Origin: Ilyobacter polytropus
GTDB lineage: Bacteria > Fusobacteriota > Fusobacteriia > Fusobacteriales > Fusobacteriaceae
Direction of reading: 5' to 3'
Assembly (NCBI GenBank): GCA_003246855.1
Contig: QKCP01000058.1
Span: 1-63,916 of the forward strand
DNA length: 63,916 nt
Of this stretch, positions 54,062 through 63,460 are shown piece by piece. The translations under genes were made by a program, and so were the position numbers. A model generated the notes under the pieces. That model saw nothing but the letters and a program-made list of their open reading frames with translations. It did no database searches and was not told where the DNA came from. How positions within the stretch are numbered: the first letter of the stretch is position 1; each line of letters opens with the position of its first letter.

Positions 54062-55771
54062 TTAAGATAGTAGCTTTAAAAACTCTTGCATTGTTTGTTC
54101 TAATTTTGTATCTACTTCATCTTTTTCATTTCCGTTTACTCCGAAGTAGTATTTTATTTTTGGCTCAGTTCCAGAAGGCCTAGCAGTTATATGCGTACCA
54201 TCTTCTAATACAAGTTGCAGAACGTTTGACTCAGGAAGATCAATAGCCTTAGTCTCACCAGTCACTTTGTTGGTCTCCACCTGATTTTGATAGTCTCTTA
54301 CAAAAACTACCTTTTTCCCCATCATTGTTTCAGGTGCATTTTCTCTTAAGTCAGCCATAATTGATTTTATTTTTTCAGCACCTTCCATACCGCTCATAGT
54401 TACTGACTTTATTCCTTCTTTATAATAACCATATTTTTTATACATCTTTTCTATCTCTTCTTCTATAGAAGAACCTTTTTCATTGTAATAAGCTGCCATC
54501 TCAGCTATAAGCATTGTCGAAACAACTGCATCCTTGTCTCTGGCGTGTGTCCCTATAAGATATCCATAAGATTCCTCAAATCCGAATATGTAGCTTCCGT
54601 CTATATCGCCTTGCTCAAACTCTCTTATTTTTTCTCCTATATATTTAAATCCTGTTAGAGTTCTCATAATATTTACGTTGTGTGCCTTTGCTACAGCATC
54701 TAGCATCGGTGTTGAAACTATTGTTGATATTACTGCACCGTTGCTAGGTATATCCTTTCTGTTCTCTAGTATATAGTTCATTAAAAGTAGTCCCACCTGG
54801 TTACCGTTTGGGTAGATCCAAGCTCCAGTTTTACTTTTTACAGCTATACCTATTCTGTCGGCGTCAGGATCATTTGCCATTACTAGCTCCGCACCTTTTT
54901 CTTCCGCTAGCTTTACACCCAGTGCAAAAGCTGCTGGTTCTTCAGGATTTGCGTAGTTTACAGTTGGGAAAGTCCCGTCTGGCATCTCTTGTTCAGAAAC
55001 AGTGTATACATTTGTAAACCCTATCTCACTTAATATTCTCTGAACCGGTCTTTTTCCAGTTCCGTGAAGTGGTGTATATACAATTTTTATATCCTTTTTT
55101 ACATCAGTGTTTAGCTGTTGTTTTTTAACCTCTTCTATGTACTTGTCGTCAATTTCTCCACCTATTATCTCTAAAAGGCCTTTTTCTTTCGCCTCAGCTT
55201 CCTCCATTATCTTGATTTGCGAAAAATCAGTTATAGCATTTACTTCCCCGATAATTCCAGTATCATGAGGAGGTACAACCTGAGCACCGTCTTCCCAGTA
55301 AACCTTATACCCGTTGTATTCCACAGGATTGTGCGAAGCCGTTACAACTATCCCTGCCTGCGTTCCTAACTCTCTTACCGCAAAAGAAAGTTCCGGCGTT
55401 GACCTCAAAGATTCAAAAAGATATGCCTTTATCCCGTTTGCTGCAAGCACTAAAGCCGCATTCAGAGAATATTCCGTAGAACCTATTCTACAGTCATAAG
55501 CGATAGCCACTCCTTTTTTAGGGTCCCCATTTTTCAAGATATAATTCGCAAGCCCTTGTGTCGCCTTCCTTATAACATACTTATTTATCCTGTTAGTTCC
55601 TATCCCCCTTACACCTCTAAGCCCACCTGTTCCAAACTCTAAGTCTGTATAAAATCTTTCTGCTATCTCTTTTTCATCGTATTTTATACCTTTTAGTTCT
55701 TTTCTATCCTCAGCATCTATGTAAGGTGATTTCAACCAATCTTCATATTTTTGCTTAACTGCTGTTTCCAT
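54062..55771 (-). CDS. phosphoglucomutase / phosphomannomutase
   Basis: 569 residues, four-domain alpha-D-phosphohexomutase of the PgcA type. RGVRGIGTNRINKY, catalytic Ser loop in TASHNPVEYNGYKVYW, metal loop ANDPDADRIGIAV, sugar loop FGFEESYGYL and phosphate site RPSGTEPKIKYYF. Interconverts glucose 1- and 6-phosphate, linking the glucokinase and glgC products upstream in the window. GGGGGT before the ATG. Monocistronic. Confidence 0.93.
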   Translation of the reverse strand: METAVKQKYEDWLKSPYIDAEDRKELKGIKYDEKEIAERFYTDLEFGTGGLRGVRGIGTNRINKYVIRKATQGLANYILKNGDPKKGVAIAYDCRIGSTEYSLNAALVLAANGIKAYLFESLRSTPELSFAVRELGTQAGIVVTASHNPVEYNGYKVYWEDGAQVVPPHDTGIIGEVNAITDFSQIKIMEEAEAKEKGLLEIIGGEIDDKYIEEVKKQQLNTDVKKDIKIVYTPLHGTGKRPVQRILSEIGFTNVYTVSEQEMPDGTFPTVNYANPEEPAAFALGVKLAEEKGAELVMANDPDADRIGIAVKSKTGAWIYPNGNQVGLLLMNYILENRKDIPSNGAVISTIVSTPMLDAVAKAHNVNIMRTLTGFKYIGEKIREFEQGDIDGSYIFGFEESYGYLIGTHARDKDAVVSTMLIAEMAAYYNEKGSSIEEEIEKMYKKYGYYKEGIKSVTMSGMEGAEKIKSIMADLRENAPETMMGKKVVFVRDYQNQVETNKVTGETKAIDLPESNVLQLVLEDGTHITARPSGTEPKIKYYFGVNGNEKDEVDTKLEQTMQEFLKLLS

Positions 55772-55914
55772 ACTTTACCCCCCATTTATTTTATTGAAAT
55801 TTAACTCAACAGTGTATATATTAGTTTATTTAATAAAAAAAATCAAGGCTTCAAGCCCAATATTATTAGGAACTTGGAAATTTTAATTAACTCCTGATTT
55901 TTTGGCAGTAACCT

Positions 55915-55946
55915 AAAATATTAAAGGCGGGTAGTAGCCCGCCTGC
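55915..55946 (-). terminator. terminator of the TrpX-like gene
   Basis: Six-bp GC-only stem GGCGGG/CCCGCC with a six-base loop, TTTAATATTTT on the minus strand. Confidence 0.7.
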
Positions 55947-55966
55947 CTTAATCCCTTTATATAGGA

Positions 55967-56908
55967 CTATTTATTAACTATAACTGCTCTTTCCATAAGC
56001 TCTTCTGGTATAAGTATATCCAACTTCTCCGCCACACTTTTATTTATAAGCAAACTGGTTTCTTTTGCCAGCTCCATTCCCATATCGCTTATTTTTTCAC
56101 CTTTTAGGTATCTTACGACCATTTCCCCAGTCTGAACCCCTATTTTATATTGGTCTATTCCTTCTGTTGCAAGAGCACCCTGAGTGACATAGTCTTCTAC
56201 TCCTCCTATTATTGGCACCCCTAACTTATTAGCCCTTTGAACTACAACAGGGTATGTGGAAGCAATCAGATTATCTATATGGGTGTAAAGAACATCTACA
56301 TCGTCTAGTATGGAATCCAACGCCGTCGGTACCTCATTTACATTTGTTACTGAAACCACCTTTAGCTCAAGCCACATGTCCCCTGCAATTTCCATCGCTT
56401 TTTTTACCTGTATCTCAGAGTTCTGCTCACTGGAATTGTATACCATCCCTACTATTTCTGCTTTAGGCATCAATTTTTTCAGCAATTCAAACTGCTGCTT
56501 TATAGGTGTCATGTCGCTTATACCGGCTATGTTGTCACCTTCTAGACCTGCAGCCGCAGGGTCGGTTACAGCTGAATATATTATAGGTATTTTGTTTGTA
56601 GCATTCAAGGCAGCTTGTGCACTTGGAGTTGTTATAGCTATAATTAAGTCTTTTTTACCGTCCACAAAAGAGTTGGCTATAATCTGTGCATTAGACATCT
56701 CTCCCTGGGCATTTTGAAAGTCTATTTCTATGTTTTCTCCATCTACATACCCATTTGACTCCAAAGTGTCCAAAATCCCCTTTCTTATCTGGTCTAAAGA
56801 CGGATGCTGAACTATTTGGGTAAGTCCTATATTTACCTTTTCCTCTTTTTTACTACCGCAGGCTGCTAAAAATGCCACAGTTAATAGCAGCAAAATTATC
56901 TTTTTCAT
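55967..56908 (-). CDS. TrpX-like ABC substrate-binding lipoprotein
   Basis: 313 residues. Lipobox FLAACGS. The body is an ABC sugar-type binding fold of the COG2984 group: LTQIVQHPSLDQIRKGILD, TPSAQAALNATNKIPIIYSA, PIKQQFELLKKLMPKAEIV, YTHIDNLIASTYPVVVQRAN and GVQTGEMVVRYLKGE. The group includes TrpX of tryptophan transporters. The upstream attenuator with a Trp-Trp leader peptide supports tryptophan as ligand. No permease or ATPase gene is adjacent. GGGAGGG before the ATG. Confidence 0.8.
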   Translation of the reverse strand: MKKIILLLLTVAFLAACGSKKEEKVNIGLTQIVQHPSLDQIRKGILDTLESNGYVDGENIEIDFQNAQGEMSNAQIIANSFVDGKKDLIIAITTPSAQAALNATNKIPIIYSAVTDPAAAGLEGDNIAGISDMTPIKQQFELLKKLMPKAEIVGMVYNSSEQNSEIQVKKAMEIAGDMWLELKVVSVTNVNEVPTALDSILDDVDVLYTHIDNLIASTYPVVVQRANKLGVPIIGGVEDYVTQGALATEGIDQYKIGVQTGEMVVRYLKGEKISDMGMELAKETSLLINKSVAEKLDILIPEELMERAVIVNK

Positions 56909-56979
56909 GATTTCCCTCCCGTTATTGTATTTTTATATGCAGAACTTTCTCTAAAGACTACAGAAAAAAACTAAATAAT

Positions 56980-57012
56980 AAAGAAAAGGCCTGTATTTCT
57001 TAATCAGGCCTT
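56980..57012 (-). terminator. attenuator terminator (segments 3:4) of the TrpX-like gene
   Basis: Minus-strand stem AAGGCCTG/CAGGCCTT (57005-57012 with 56986-56993), 11-base loop, then TTTTCTTT. Its 5' arm continues as CCTGATT, which can instead pair with AATCAGG at the end of the leader peptide gene, so the terminator can be switched off. Confidence 0.75.
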
Positions 57013-57030
57013 CAAGTATCTTAAATATAA

Positions 57031-57059
57031 AGCCTGTCCAAAATTATTTTGAACAGGCT
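57031..57059 (-). repeat. extra hairpin in the attenuator leader
   Basis: Stem AGCCTGT/ACAGGCT with a C-A mismatch, then CAAAA/TTTTG and a three-base loop. It lies between the leader peptide and the terminator. The GCCTG/CAGGC bases are shared with the terminator, so cross-pairing is possible. Confidence 0.55.
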
Positions 57060-57091
57060 GTGAGATTATTTTTTATAATTTATAGTCCGGG

Positions 57092-57172
57092 TCAAGCAGA
57101 CAAACCTGATTCGCATATAGAATTTTTTTCAGTATTGAGTCTATCTTGCCACCATGCGAATACAAATGCCAT
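57092..57172 (-). CDS. tryptophan leader peptide
   Basis: 26 residues beginning MAFVFAWWQDRLNTEKNSIC, with two Trp codons in tandem at positions 7 and 8. AAAGGGG lies 11 bases before the ATG. The bases coding just before the Trp codons (ATTCGCAT) pair with ATGCGAAT near the end of the ORF, and the following AATCAGG can pair with the terminator arm. The plan matches trpL of enteric bacteria. Confidence 0.72.
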   Translation of the reverse strand: MAFVFAWWQDRLNTEKNSICESGLSA

Positions 57173-57217
57173 CTTTTTGCTATCCCCTTTCTAAAAATCA
57201 AATTAAATTTTCAAAAT

Positions 57218-57246
57218 ATTTTACCATAACTAGAAATAAATTACAA
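57218..57246 (-). promoter_or_regulatory. promoter of the trp leader and TrpX-like gene
   Basis: Minus-strand TTGTAA, 17 bases, TAAAAT with TGG before the -10. The transcript would start about 40 bases before the leader peptide and 300 before the TrpX-like gene. Confidence 0.7.
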
Positions 57247-57277
57247 TAAAATTAAGATTATATTTATATTAAAGTAC

Positions 57278-58480
57278 CTATTCGTTTACTGTCTGTACGT
57301 GCGCTGCTACTCTTATGGTTAAGTTGGCTATGATAATACCTAATAAACATATCACTATTAAGGGATAAAAAATATATTGGTAAGATCCAAACAGCTCCTT
57401 TACACCCCCGGAGATTATCCCCTGTAGAAATGCACCGGCACCGTACGCAGTAAATAGCACACCGTAGTTCTCAGCATAATTTTTAGGCCCAAAAATATTA
57501 GAAGTTGAAGCTGGGGCTATAGAAAGCCACCCACCTAAGTTCATCCATATAACTGAAAACGAGATTACGAATACAGCTATGTTGTCAGGGAAAATTATGC
57601 TTAAAAGCGCTCCAGATATTATAGAGGTATAAGACAGCATTATAGCTTTTTTGGTACCAAACTTATCTGTAAACGCCCCGAATATAGGCCTCCCTATCCC
57701 GTTGAATATTGCAAAGAATGAAGTGAAAAATGCAGCTTTGGTCGGGCTTATACCCATTACTTCTTGGGCATATGTACTAGACACACCTATTATCATAAGG
57801 CCTGACAAGGTTCCTATCGTATAAGTTGTCCATAGTCCGTAGAATTCCTTTGTTTTAAGCATCTCCCTCATAGAAAGCCCCCACTCGCTATCTCCCATAG
57901 AATCCGAGCTTAGTTCCGGAAACTTAAGTGTTAGCGAAAGTAGACAGAGAATAATCAAGAATACAAACCCCAAAATTTTAAATGTTTTGAACACTCCAAA
58001 CGCCATGATAAGTTTATTTGAGATAGGAGCTGTTATAAAAGGGGATAAACCAAAACCTAAAAGTGTCAGCCCAACTGCAAGCCCCTTTTTTTCAGGATAC
58101 CATTTTGCAGCAACTGCAAGGGGAACCCCGTATATAATCCCTACACCTATGCCTCCTAACACTCCATATGTAAACGCTAAAACCTGCATGCTTGGTGCAA
58201 AGCTTGATACTATATAGGCTGCTGCTACGAGCAGAGACCCAATGATAGATATAAATTTTGGATTAAATCTTGCTATCAGCCTCCCTGCAAAAGGCATGGA
58301 TAGTGCATAGGATAACAAGAAAAACATGTACGGCATATTTGCAGTTGTAGAACTCACCTCAACCCCATTCTTTAAAAATTCTGCGATCAATGGTTTTTGA
58401 AATACACTCCAAGAGTATATGCTCCCCAAACACAAAAACATTAATACACCGCTTACAATATACAGATATCTTTTCCTCAT
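57278..58480 (-). CDS. OFA-family major facilitator transporter
   Basis: 400 residues, twelve membrane segments. The N-terminus MRKRYLYIVSGVLMFLCLGS followed by IYSWSVF is typical of the oxalate/formate antiporter family; GIGVGIIYGVPLAVAAKWYP and GRPIFGAFTDKFGTKK are the usual loops. Substrate likely a small carboxylate, but not shown. ATG at 58480 chosen because AGGAG lies six bases before. Confidence 0.85.
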   Translation of the reverse strand: MRKRYLYIVSGVLMFLCLGSIYSWSVFQKPLIAEFLKNGVEVSSTTANMPYMFFLLSYALSMPFAGRLIARFNPKFISIIGSLLVAAAYIVSSFAPSMQVLAFTYGVLGGIGVGIIYGVPLAVAAKWYPEKKGLAVGLTLLGFGLSPFITAPISNKLIMAFGVFKTFKILGFVFLIILCLLSLTLKFPELSSDSMGDSEWGLSMREMLKTKEFYGLWTTYTIGTLSGLMIIGVSSTYAQEVMGISPTKAAFFTSFFAIFNGIGRPIFGAFTDKFGTKKAIMLSYTSIISGALLSIIFPDNIAVFVISFSVIWMNLGGWLSIAPASTSNIFGPKNYAENYGVLFTAYGAGAFLQGIISGGVKELFGSYQYIFYPLIVICLLGIIIANLTIRVAAHVQTVNE

Positions 58481-58529
58481 AACCATCTCCTTTCTTTTTT
58501 TAACATTTATGTTTATTTTACGAACACTT

Positions 58530-58566
58530 TAAAAAAATAAAAATGAGACCCCTAGGTCTCATTTTA
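58530..58566 (-). terminator. terminator of gltX
   Basis: Eleven-bp stem AAAATGAGACC/GGTCTCATTTT, four-base loop, T-rich on the minus strand, overlapping the gltX stop. Confidence 0.82.
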
Positions 58567-60078
58567 AAAAATATTGTACTTTTCTACTGTTTGTTTTATT
58601 CTTTTAAGGGTTCTGTCCCTTCCAATAACAGAGATTACGTTGTAAAGATCAGCTCCTCTAGCCTGTCCAGTCACAACAACCCTCAACGGCATCAGAACTT
58701 TTCCTGGTCCTTCTCCGATCTCTTCCATGACAGAGTTCAAGGTTTCTTTTGCTTCATCTTCAGTAATCTTTTCAGACAAAGCCTCTATTTTATTCTTAAA
58801 TAATTTTATAGCTTTTTTCCCAACTTCATCCTCTATGGCCGAGAAGATTCTCTCAACAGACTTCCTATCTTTTTTATTCATATCCTCAGTGGCTACTGGA
58901 AGTTCGAACTCGTCTTTAAAGAATATTCCCGACTGTCTAGGCAGATCTCTCAAAGTAACTGCTGGTTCCCTCGCTATCTCCACTACCTTTTTCAAACTCT
59001 CGAATTCATCTTCTGACAAATCCTCAGATTTTAAGAACCCGGCTTCAACATAGTATGGCACTGACATTTTTGTCAACTCCGCTATATCTTTTTGCCTCAT
59101 ATACATGTTATTCAACCATCCAAGCTTCTGAAGGTCAAAAACAGGCCCTCCGAGGGAGACTTTTGTGATATCAAAAGTTTCAATAAACTCTTTTAAAGTA
59201 AATACTTCCCTAGTATCACCTATAGAGTACCCCATAAGTCCTAAAAAGTTTATCATAGACTCTTTCAGATAACCTTCTTCCCTATAGTAATTAAGGGACA
59301 CAGGATTTTTCCTCTTTGATATCTTTGTTTTATCGCTATTTCTTAGAAGCGGCATGTGTATGAATTCTGGCTCATCCCAGCCAAAAGCTCTGTAAAGCTG
59401 TATGTGCTTTGGAGTAGAGGCTATCCACTCTTCAGCCCTTATAACGTGTGTTACTCCCATCAGGTAATCGTCTACTACGTTTGCAAGGTGATACGTTGGA
59501 AATCCGTCAGCTTTCAAAAGGATTTGGTCGTCTATCTTGTTGTTCTCAAACTTAACTTCTCCCCTTAAGACGTCTCTTATCACTGTTTCACCGTCATAAG
59601 GCATTTTAAGTCTTATAACATAAGGGACTTCCGCATCAAGCTTGGCTTGTATCTCTTCCGCAGAAAGAGCCCTGCAATGTCCGTCATATCCCGGAGCCTG
59701 TTTCATGGCTTTTTGTCTTTCCCTTAATTTGTCAAGTCTATCCTTGGTACAGAAACAGTAGTAAGCATGGCCTGTTTCCACCAGTTTTCTTGCATACTCT
59801 CCGTAAATGTGAAATCTCTCGGACTGTCTGTAAGGTCCATAGTCTCCACCGATATCCGGCCCTTCATCGTAGTCTAGTCCAAGCCATCTTAGAGTATCAA
59901 AAATTTGCTGTTCTGATTCTTTTGTCGACCTGGTTTGGTCAGTATCCTCTATTCTCAAAAAGAAATCTCCACCATTTTTTTTCGCAAAAGCAAGGTTAAA
60001 CAAAGCAATATAAGCCGTCCCAACATGTGGATCTCCTGTCGGAGAAGGGGCTATTCTAGTTCTCACTCTCTTCTTCAT
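58564..60078 (-). CDS. gltX: glutamyl-tRNA synthetase
   Basis: 504 residues. [20 protein letters not shown] holds the HIGH-equivalent motif, EDTDQTRS and [18 protein letters not shown] follow, and [11 protein letters not shown] is the KMSKS loop. GAGG precedes the ATG. Whether it also charges tRNA-Gln cannot be told. It begins ten bases after the DUF2993 gene. Confidence 0.96.
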   Translation of the reverse strand: MKKRVRTRIAPSPTGDPHVGTAYIALFNLAFAKKNGGDFFLRIEDTDQTRSTKESEQQIFDTLRWLGLDYDEGPDIGGDYGPYRQSERFHIYGEYARKLVETGHAYYCFCTKDRLDKLRERQKAMKQAPGYDGHCRALSAEEIQAKLDAEVPYVIRLKMPYDGETVIRDVLRGEVKFENNKIDDQILLKADGFPTYHLANVVDDYLMGVTHVIRAEEWIASTPKHIQLYRAFGWDEPEFIHMPLLRNSDKTKISKRKNPVSLNYYREEGYLKESMINFLGLMGYSIGDTREVFTLKEFIETFDITKVSLGGPVFDLQKLGWLNNMYMRQKDIAELTKMSVPYYVEAGFLKSEDLSEDEFESLKKVVEIAREPAVTLRDLPRQSGIFFKDEFELPVATEDMNKKDRKSVERIFSAIEDEVGKKAIKLFKNKIEALSEKITEDEAKETLNSVMEEIGEGPGKVLMPLRVVVTGQARGADLYNVISVIGRDRTLKRIKQTVEKYNIF

Positions 60079-60088
60079 GTTTCCTCCT

Positions 60089-60658
60089 CTATCTAATTAA
60101 TATTTTATCATCCTTAAATACCATTCTTGTTAATTTTAAGCCTATATCGAGTTCATCTATTTTGAAAAAAGGATTTAGCTTTTCTTTAAAGTTGTTTATT
60201 ATAAGCTGCGGAACTCTGAATACTCCAACTTTAGCCTTTCTAATGTCGTAGTATACGTTGTTCCCGTTTATGCTGAACACGCCTTCTAATACCACATCAA
60301 ATGTTCCGCCGAGCACATCCACCTCACCCTTTGCAACCAGGCTATCCTCTGTGGCGGTAATTGCTATTGTTCTTATATCCTTGTTTTTTTTCAAAAATGC
60401 AGCCTCAAGATCAGAAATCAGCATCACTACTTCATCCTTACCCTCATAATTACTTTTTACGTATATCGAGTCCAATCTTACACGATTGTAGACGAGCCCT
60501 CTTATAAGCACACCTTCTCCTCTAGGAGAAATGCTCTCAAGACTTTCAACGTCTTCATTTGAAACAAGCCTATTATGATAGTATTCTGCCAGCTCACCAT
60601 CAGCAAAGCAAAAATTTATAGCTATCAAAAACATAAGCAGTGTAAATATTTTTTTCAT
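60089..60658 (-). CDS. secreted DUF2993-family protein
   Basis: 189 residues with a signal peptide cut near residue 19 (NFCFADG). A central [36 protein letters not shown] and the C-terminal pattern of small beta strands resemble DUF2993, a lipid-binding fold of the periplasm (LmeA-like). GAGGAGG upstream. Co-transcribed with gltX; no functional link seen. Confidence 0.62.
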   Translation of the reverse strand: MKKIFTLLMFLIAINFCFADGELAEYYHNRLVSNEDVESLESISPRGEGVLIRGLVYNRVRLDSIYVKSNYEGKDEVVMLISDLEAAFLKKNKDIRTIAITATEDSLVAKGEVDVLGGTFDVVLEGVFSINGNNVYYDIRKAKVGVFRVPQLIINNFKEKLNPFFKIDELDIGLKLTRMVFKDDKILIR

Positions 60659-60739
60659 AGTCCAACGACCTCCTCTAATTTTATTGATTCATAACATTAG
60701 ACTACAAAAACTACTTAGTTTTCCATAATTTTTATTCTT

Positions 60740-61838
60740 TTATTGTTTCATCCACTTCAAATAAGCGTTTATAAAAGGATCTATATTTCCGTCCATAACT
60801 GAATCTACGCTCCCAACCTCAGTATTTGTCCTGTGATCCTTCACCATTGTATAAGGTTGGAAAACATAGGAACGTATCTGATTACCCCAGGATATCTCTG
60901 ATTGCTCACCCTGTATTTTTTTCAGCTCTTCCTCTTTTTTCTTAAGCTCAAGCTCGAATAGTTTAGACCTTAAGATTTTCATTGCTGTATCCCTGTTTTT
61001 CAACTGGGATCTCTCTTTTTGACAAGTAACCACTATACCTGTAGGTGTGTGGGTTATTCTAACAGCAGAATCCGTCATGTTAACGTGCTGCCCTCCGGCT
61101 CCACTGGCCCTGTAAGTATCTATCTTTAAATCGTTTGGATTTATATCTATCTCTATCGTGTCATCGACCTCTGGTACCACGTCTACCGAAGCAAATGAAG
61201 TATGTCTTCTCTTGTTGGAATCAAACGGGGATATCCTCACCAATCTGTGGATTCCCTTTTCACTTTTGAGGTATCCATAAGACTGTTTACCTTCCACTAA
61301 AAAAGTCACAGACTTTATCCCGGCTTCATCTCCGGCTAAACTGTCTAAAACCTCTATTTTATAGCCCTTAACATTGCACCACCTGCTGTACATCCTAAAA
61401 AGCATCTCAGCCCAATCACAAGCCTCGGTTCCACCAGCACCGGAGTGGACTGTCACTATAGCATTGTTATTGTCATACTCACCGTCTAAGAGTAATTTTG
61501 TATTGAAGGAATCAATGGCTTTCTTAAACTTTGCAAATTTCTCATCAAGTTCAATTTTAAAATCATCTTCTCCGGCTTCTACAAACTCCACCAGCATTTC
61601 TAAATCTTCGTCTAACAACTCTAGCTTTTTATATTCACCTACTACATCCTTTAGGTCATTCATCTCTTTTATGGTGTTCTGGCTTTCTTTTTTGTCATTC
61701 CAAAACCCTTCTTCCATGGTTTTAGCTTCTAGAGACTTTATTGCCTCTTCTTTAGCATCCAGGTCAAAGATGCCCCCTGATCTCAGCCAGTTTCTCTTTT
61801 AAGGCTTTTAGTTCTCTCTTTATATCCAAAATTTCCAT
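60740..61838 (-). CDS. prfB: peptide chain release factor 2, programmed +1 frameshift
   Basis: Two joined frames. The first, 61838-61767, encodes 24 residues (MEILDIKRELKALKEKLAEI and RGHL) and ends at CTT TGA C; AGGGGG stands three bases before CTT as in known prfB sites. After a +1 shift at 61766 the frame runs from 61765 to 60740. The full product is about 365 residues, the normal length, with GAGGQHVNMTDSAV (GGQ motif). Read without the shift, the gene would look N-terminally truncated. RF2 ends translation at UAA and UGA; the shift is autoregulatory. Confidence 0.93.
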
Positions 61839-61845
61839 GTGATTA

Positions 61846-62991
61846 TCACCTTTCCACTACCTCTATTTTATTCTCATAGAATCTCACAAGTTCATTCCCG
61901 AAATGCAAACTGCTCAAGTCCACTTTCTTGTACTTGGGATTCTCATATTTACCATTTTTTATGGCAAAGGCCAGGTCTGCACTATCTGTCACTGCAAAAA
62001 TATTGTCTTCCAGCTTTAAAAAATATTTCTTTACTCCTATAATAGGAAGCTCTACAAAGCTATATCCATCTTTTGAAATAATCTCAAGGTCCCTATAGAA
62101 AAACAGCGAAGAATAAAGTTCTTTTAATATCCCCTTCAGCTTCGCTACTCCTTTTGCATGAATCAAAAGGTAGGTCCCGCCATCAAAGCTAACCCAGTAG
62201 CTGGCCACCGGTTTCAATTCCTGCAGCTTCGTTTTTAAAAATTCAGGGTCCAACTCCAGACCATCCATCCCTCTAAATAAAGCTTTTTTCAAGAGTTCAT
62301 CTCCGGCCATACTCTCTACTTTTGCACGTTTTGGTATGTATCCGGAGAGGTTTATCTCCTCTTTAAGCGGTTCTTTTTTCTTCAAATAGTAGCAAGTCCT
62401 CTTCTCATTTCTATTCTTAAATGAAGATTTCCTATAGTACCCTTTTCCGTAAAACTCACCAACTATATTTTCATATGTAAAGTATTCGTACTCTCCCTTT
62501 TCAGGCGGATCCAGATGCCAATTTTTATCAAAGCTTTCCACCTGGCTTAAAAAATTTCCAAATTCATTGCTCACTATGAGTCTTCCTCCGCCCATTAATA
62601 TAAATCCTTTTCCAAGGTCATACCACATGGCGTACTCTTTACCGTCTATTTGCAAAGTGTCTTTTTTAAAATTTTCTCCTGAAAAATGCGGCATGTTCCC
62701 GTTTAGATAAATTACCAGAAAATTTTCTCCAGAGTCGAATACTCCAAAAACAACTTCTTTACCTTCACTTATCCTGAAAAAATCTACCCCAAAATCTTTA
62801 GTATAGTTTTTTACTATCTCAGTAAGAGGTTTTGTGTACTCGCCACCTTGGAAAAAATCTGTGTTCTTCACCCCAGCATAATAAGCCAACCCGTTTATGG
62901 TGCTTAAAGGCAGAGAAAAAACTCCGCTATGCCAGCAAAAAAACATTAGACAGAAAAAAACTTTTAATCTGAGGACATATTTTTGTACCAT
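61846..62991 (-). CDS. secreted protein of unknown function
   Basis: 381 residues. N-terminal signal segment (VFFCLMFFCWHSGVFSLP), no lipobox, then a largely beta protein with repeated VSFDGGTYLL and FLVIYLNGNM-like strands and many aromatic residues. No known motif recognised. GGGGTGGTGG precedes the ATG. It ends seven bases before the prfB start, so the two are likely co-transcribed. Its size and strand pattern would suit a periplasmic binding or assembly protein. Confidence 0.6.
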   Translation of the reverse strand: MVQKYVLRLKVFFCLMFFCWHSGVFSLPLSTINGLAYYAGVKNTDFFQGGEYTKPLTEIVKNYTKDFGVDFFRISEGKEVVFGVFDSGENFLVIYLNGNMPHFSGENFKKDTLQIDGKEYAMWYDLGKGFILMGGGRLIVSNEFGNFLSQVESFDKNWHLDPPEKGEYEYFTYENIVGEFYGKGYYRKSSFKNRNEKRTCYYLKKKEPLKEEINLSGYIPKRAKVESMAGDELLKKALFRGMDGLELDPEFLKTKLQELKPVASYWVSFDGGTYLLIHAKGVAKLKGILKELYSSLFFYRDLEIISKDGYSFVELPIIGVKKYFLKLEDNIFAVTDSADLAFAIKNGKYENPKYKKVDLSSLHFGNELVRFYENKIEVVER

Positions 62992-63092
62992 TCCACCACC
63001 CCAAGATAAAAGTCTCTAAAAATTTACAAAGAAAATTATAACACAGCCACATATTTTTTTCAATAATATTTACCCAGAGCGACACAGAGTTT

Positions 63093-63458
63093 TTAGGGTT
63101 TTTCAACTATAACAGTGGCAACAGCGTATTCCCTAGTGTGTGATATACTTAGGTAAAACTTGCTACTGCCATATTTTTCCTGCAACTGTCCCTTCAAAAA
63201 AAATATTGGCCTGCCGAATTCATCATTCATTATTTCTATATCTGTTAAGTTAAATCCCCTGACACCCGTACCTATGGCTTTTGCAAACGCCTCTTTTGCC
63301 GCAAATCTACCTGCGTATGAAGGGTACTTATCCCTTTTGCGCTCTATGTAGTTTATCTCCTTTTCTGTAAAAACCCTTTTTTTAAAGTTTTCGCTCTTTT
63401 CTATAGCTTTTTTTATCCTGCTTACTTCTATAATATCATTCCCTATACCAGTAATCAT
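63093..63458 (-). CDS. acpS: holo-[acyl-carrier-protein] synthase
   Basis: 121 residues. GIGNDIIEVSRIKKAIE (Asp for Mg) and AGRFAAKEAFAKAIGTGVRG (Glu and Lys) are the AcpS signatures; LSISHTREYAVATVI at the end is also conserved. It transfers phosphopantetheine from CoA to ACP. GGGG precedes the ATG two bases after the upstream gene's stop. Confidence 0.93.
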   Translation of the reverse strand: MITGIGNDIIEVSRIKKAIEKSENFKKRVFTEKEINYIERKRDKYPSYAGRFAAKEAFAKAIGTGVRGFNLTDIEIMNDEFGRPIFFLKGQLQEKYGSSKFYLSISHTREYAVATVIVEKP

Positions 63459-63460
63459 AA

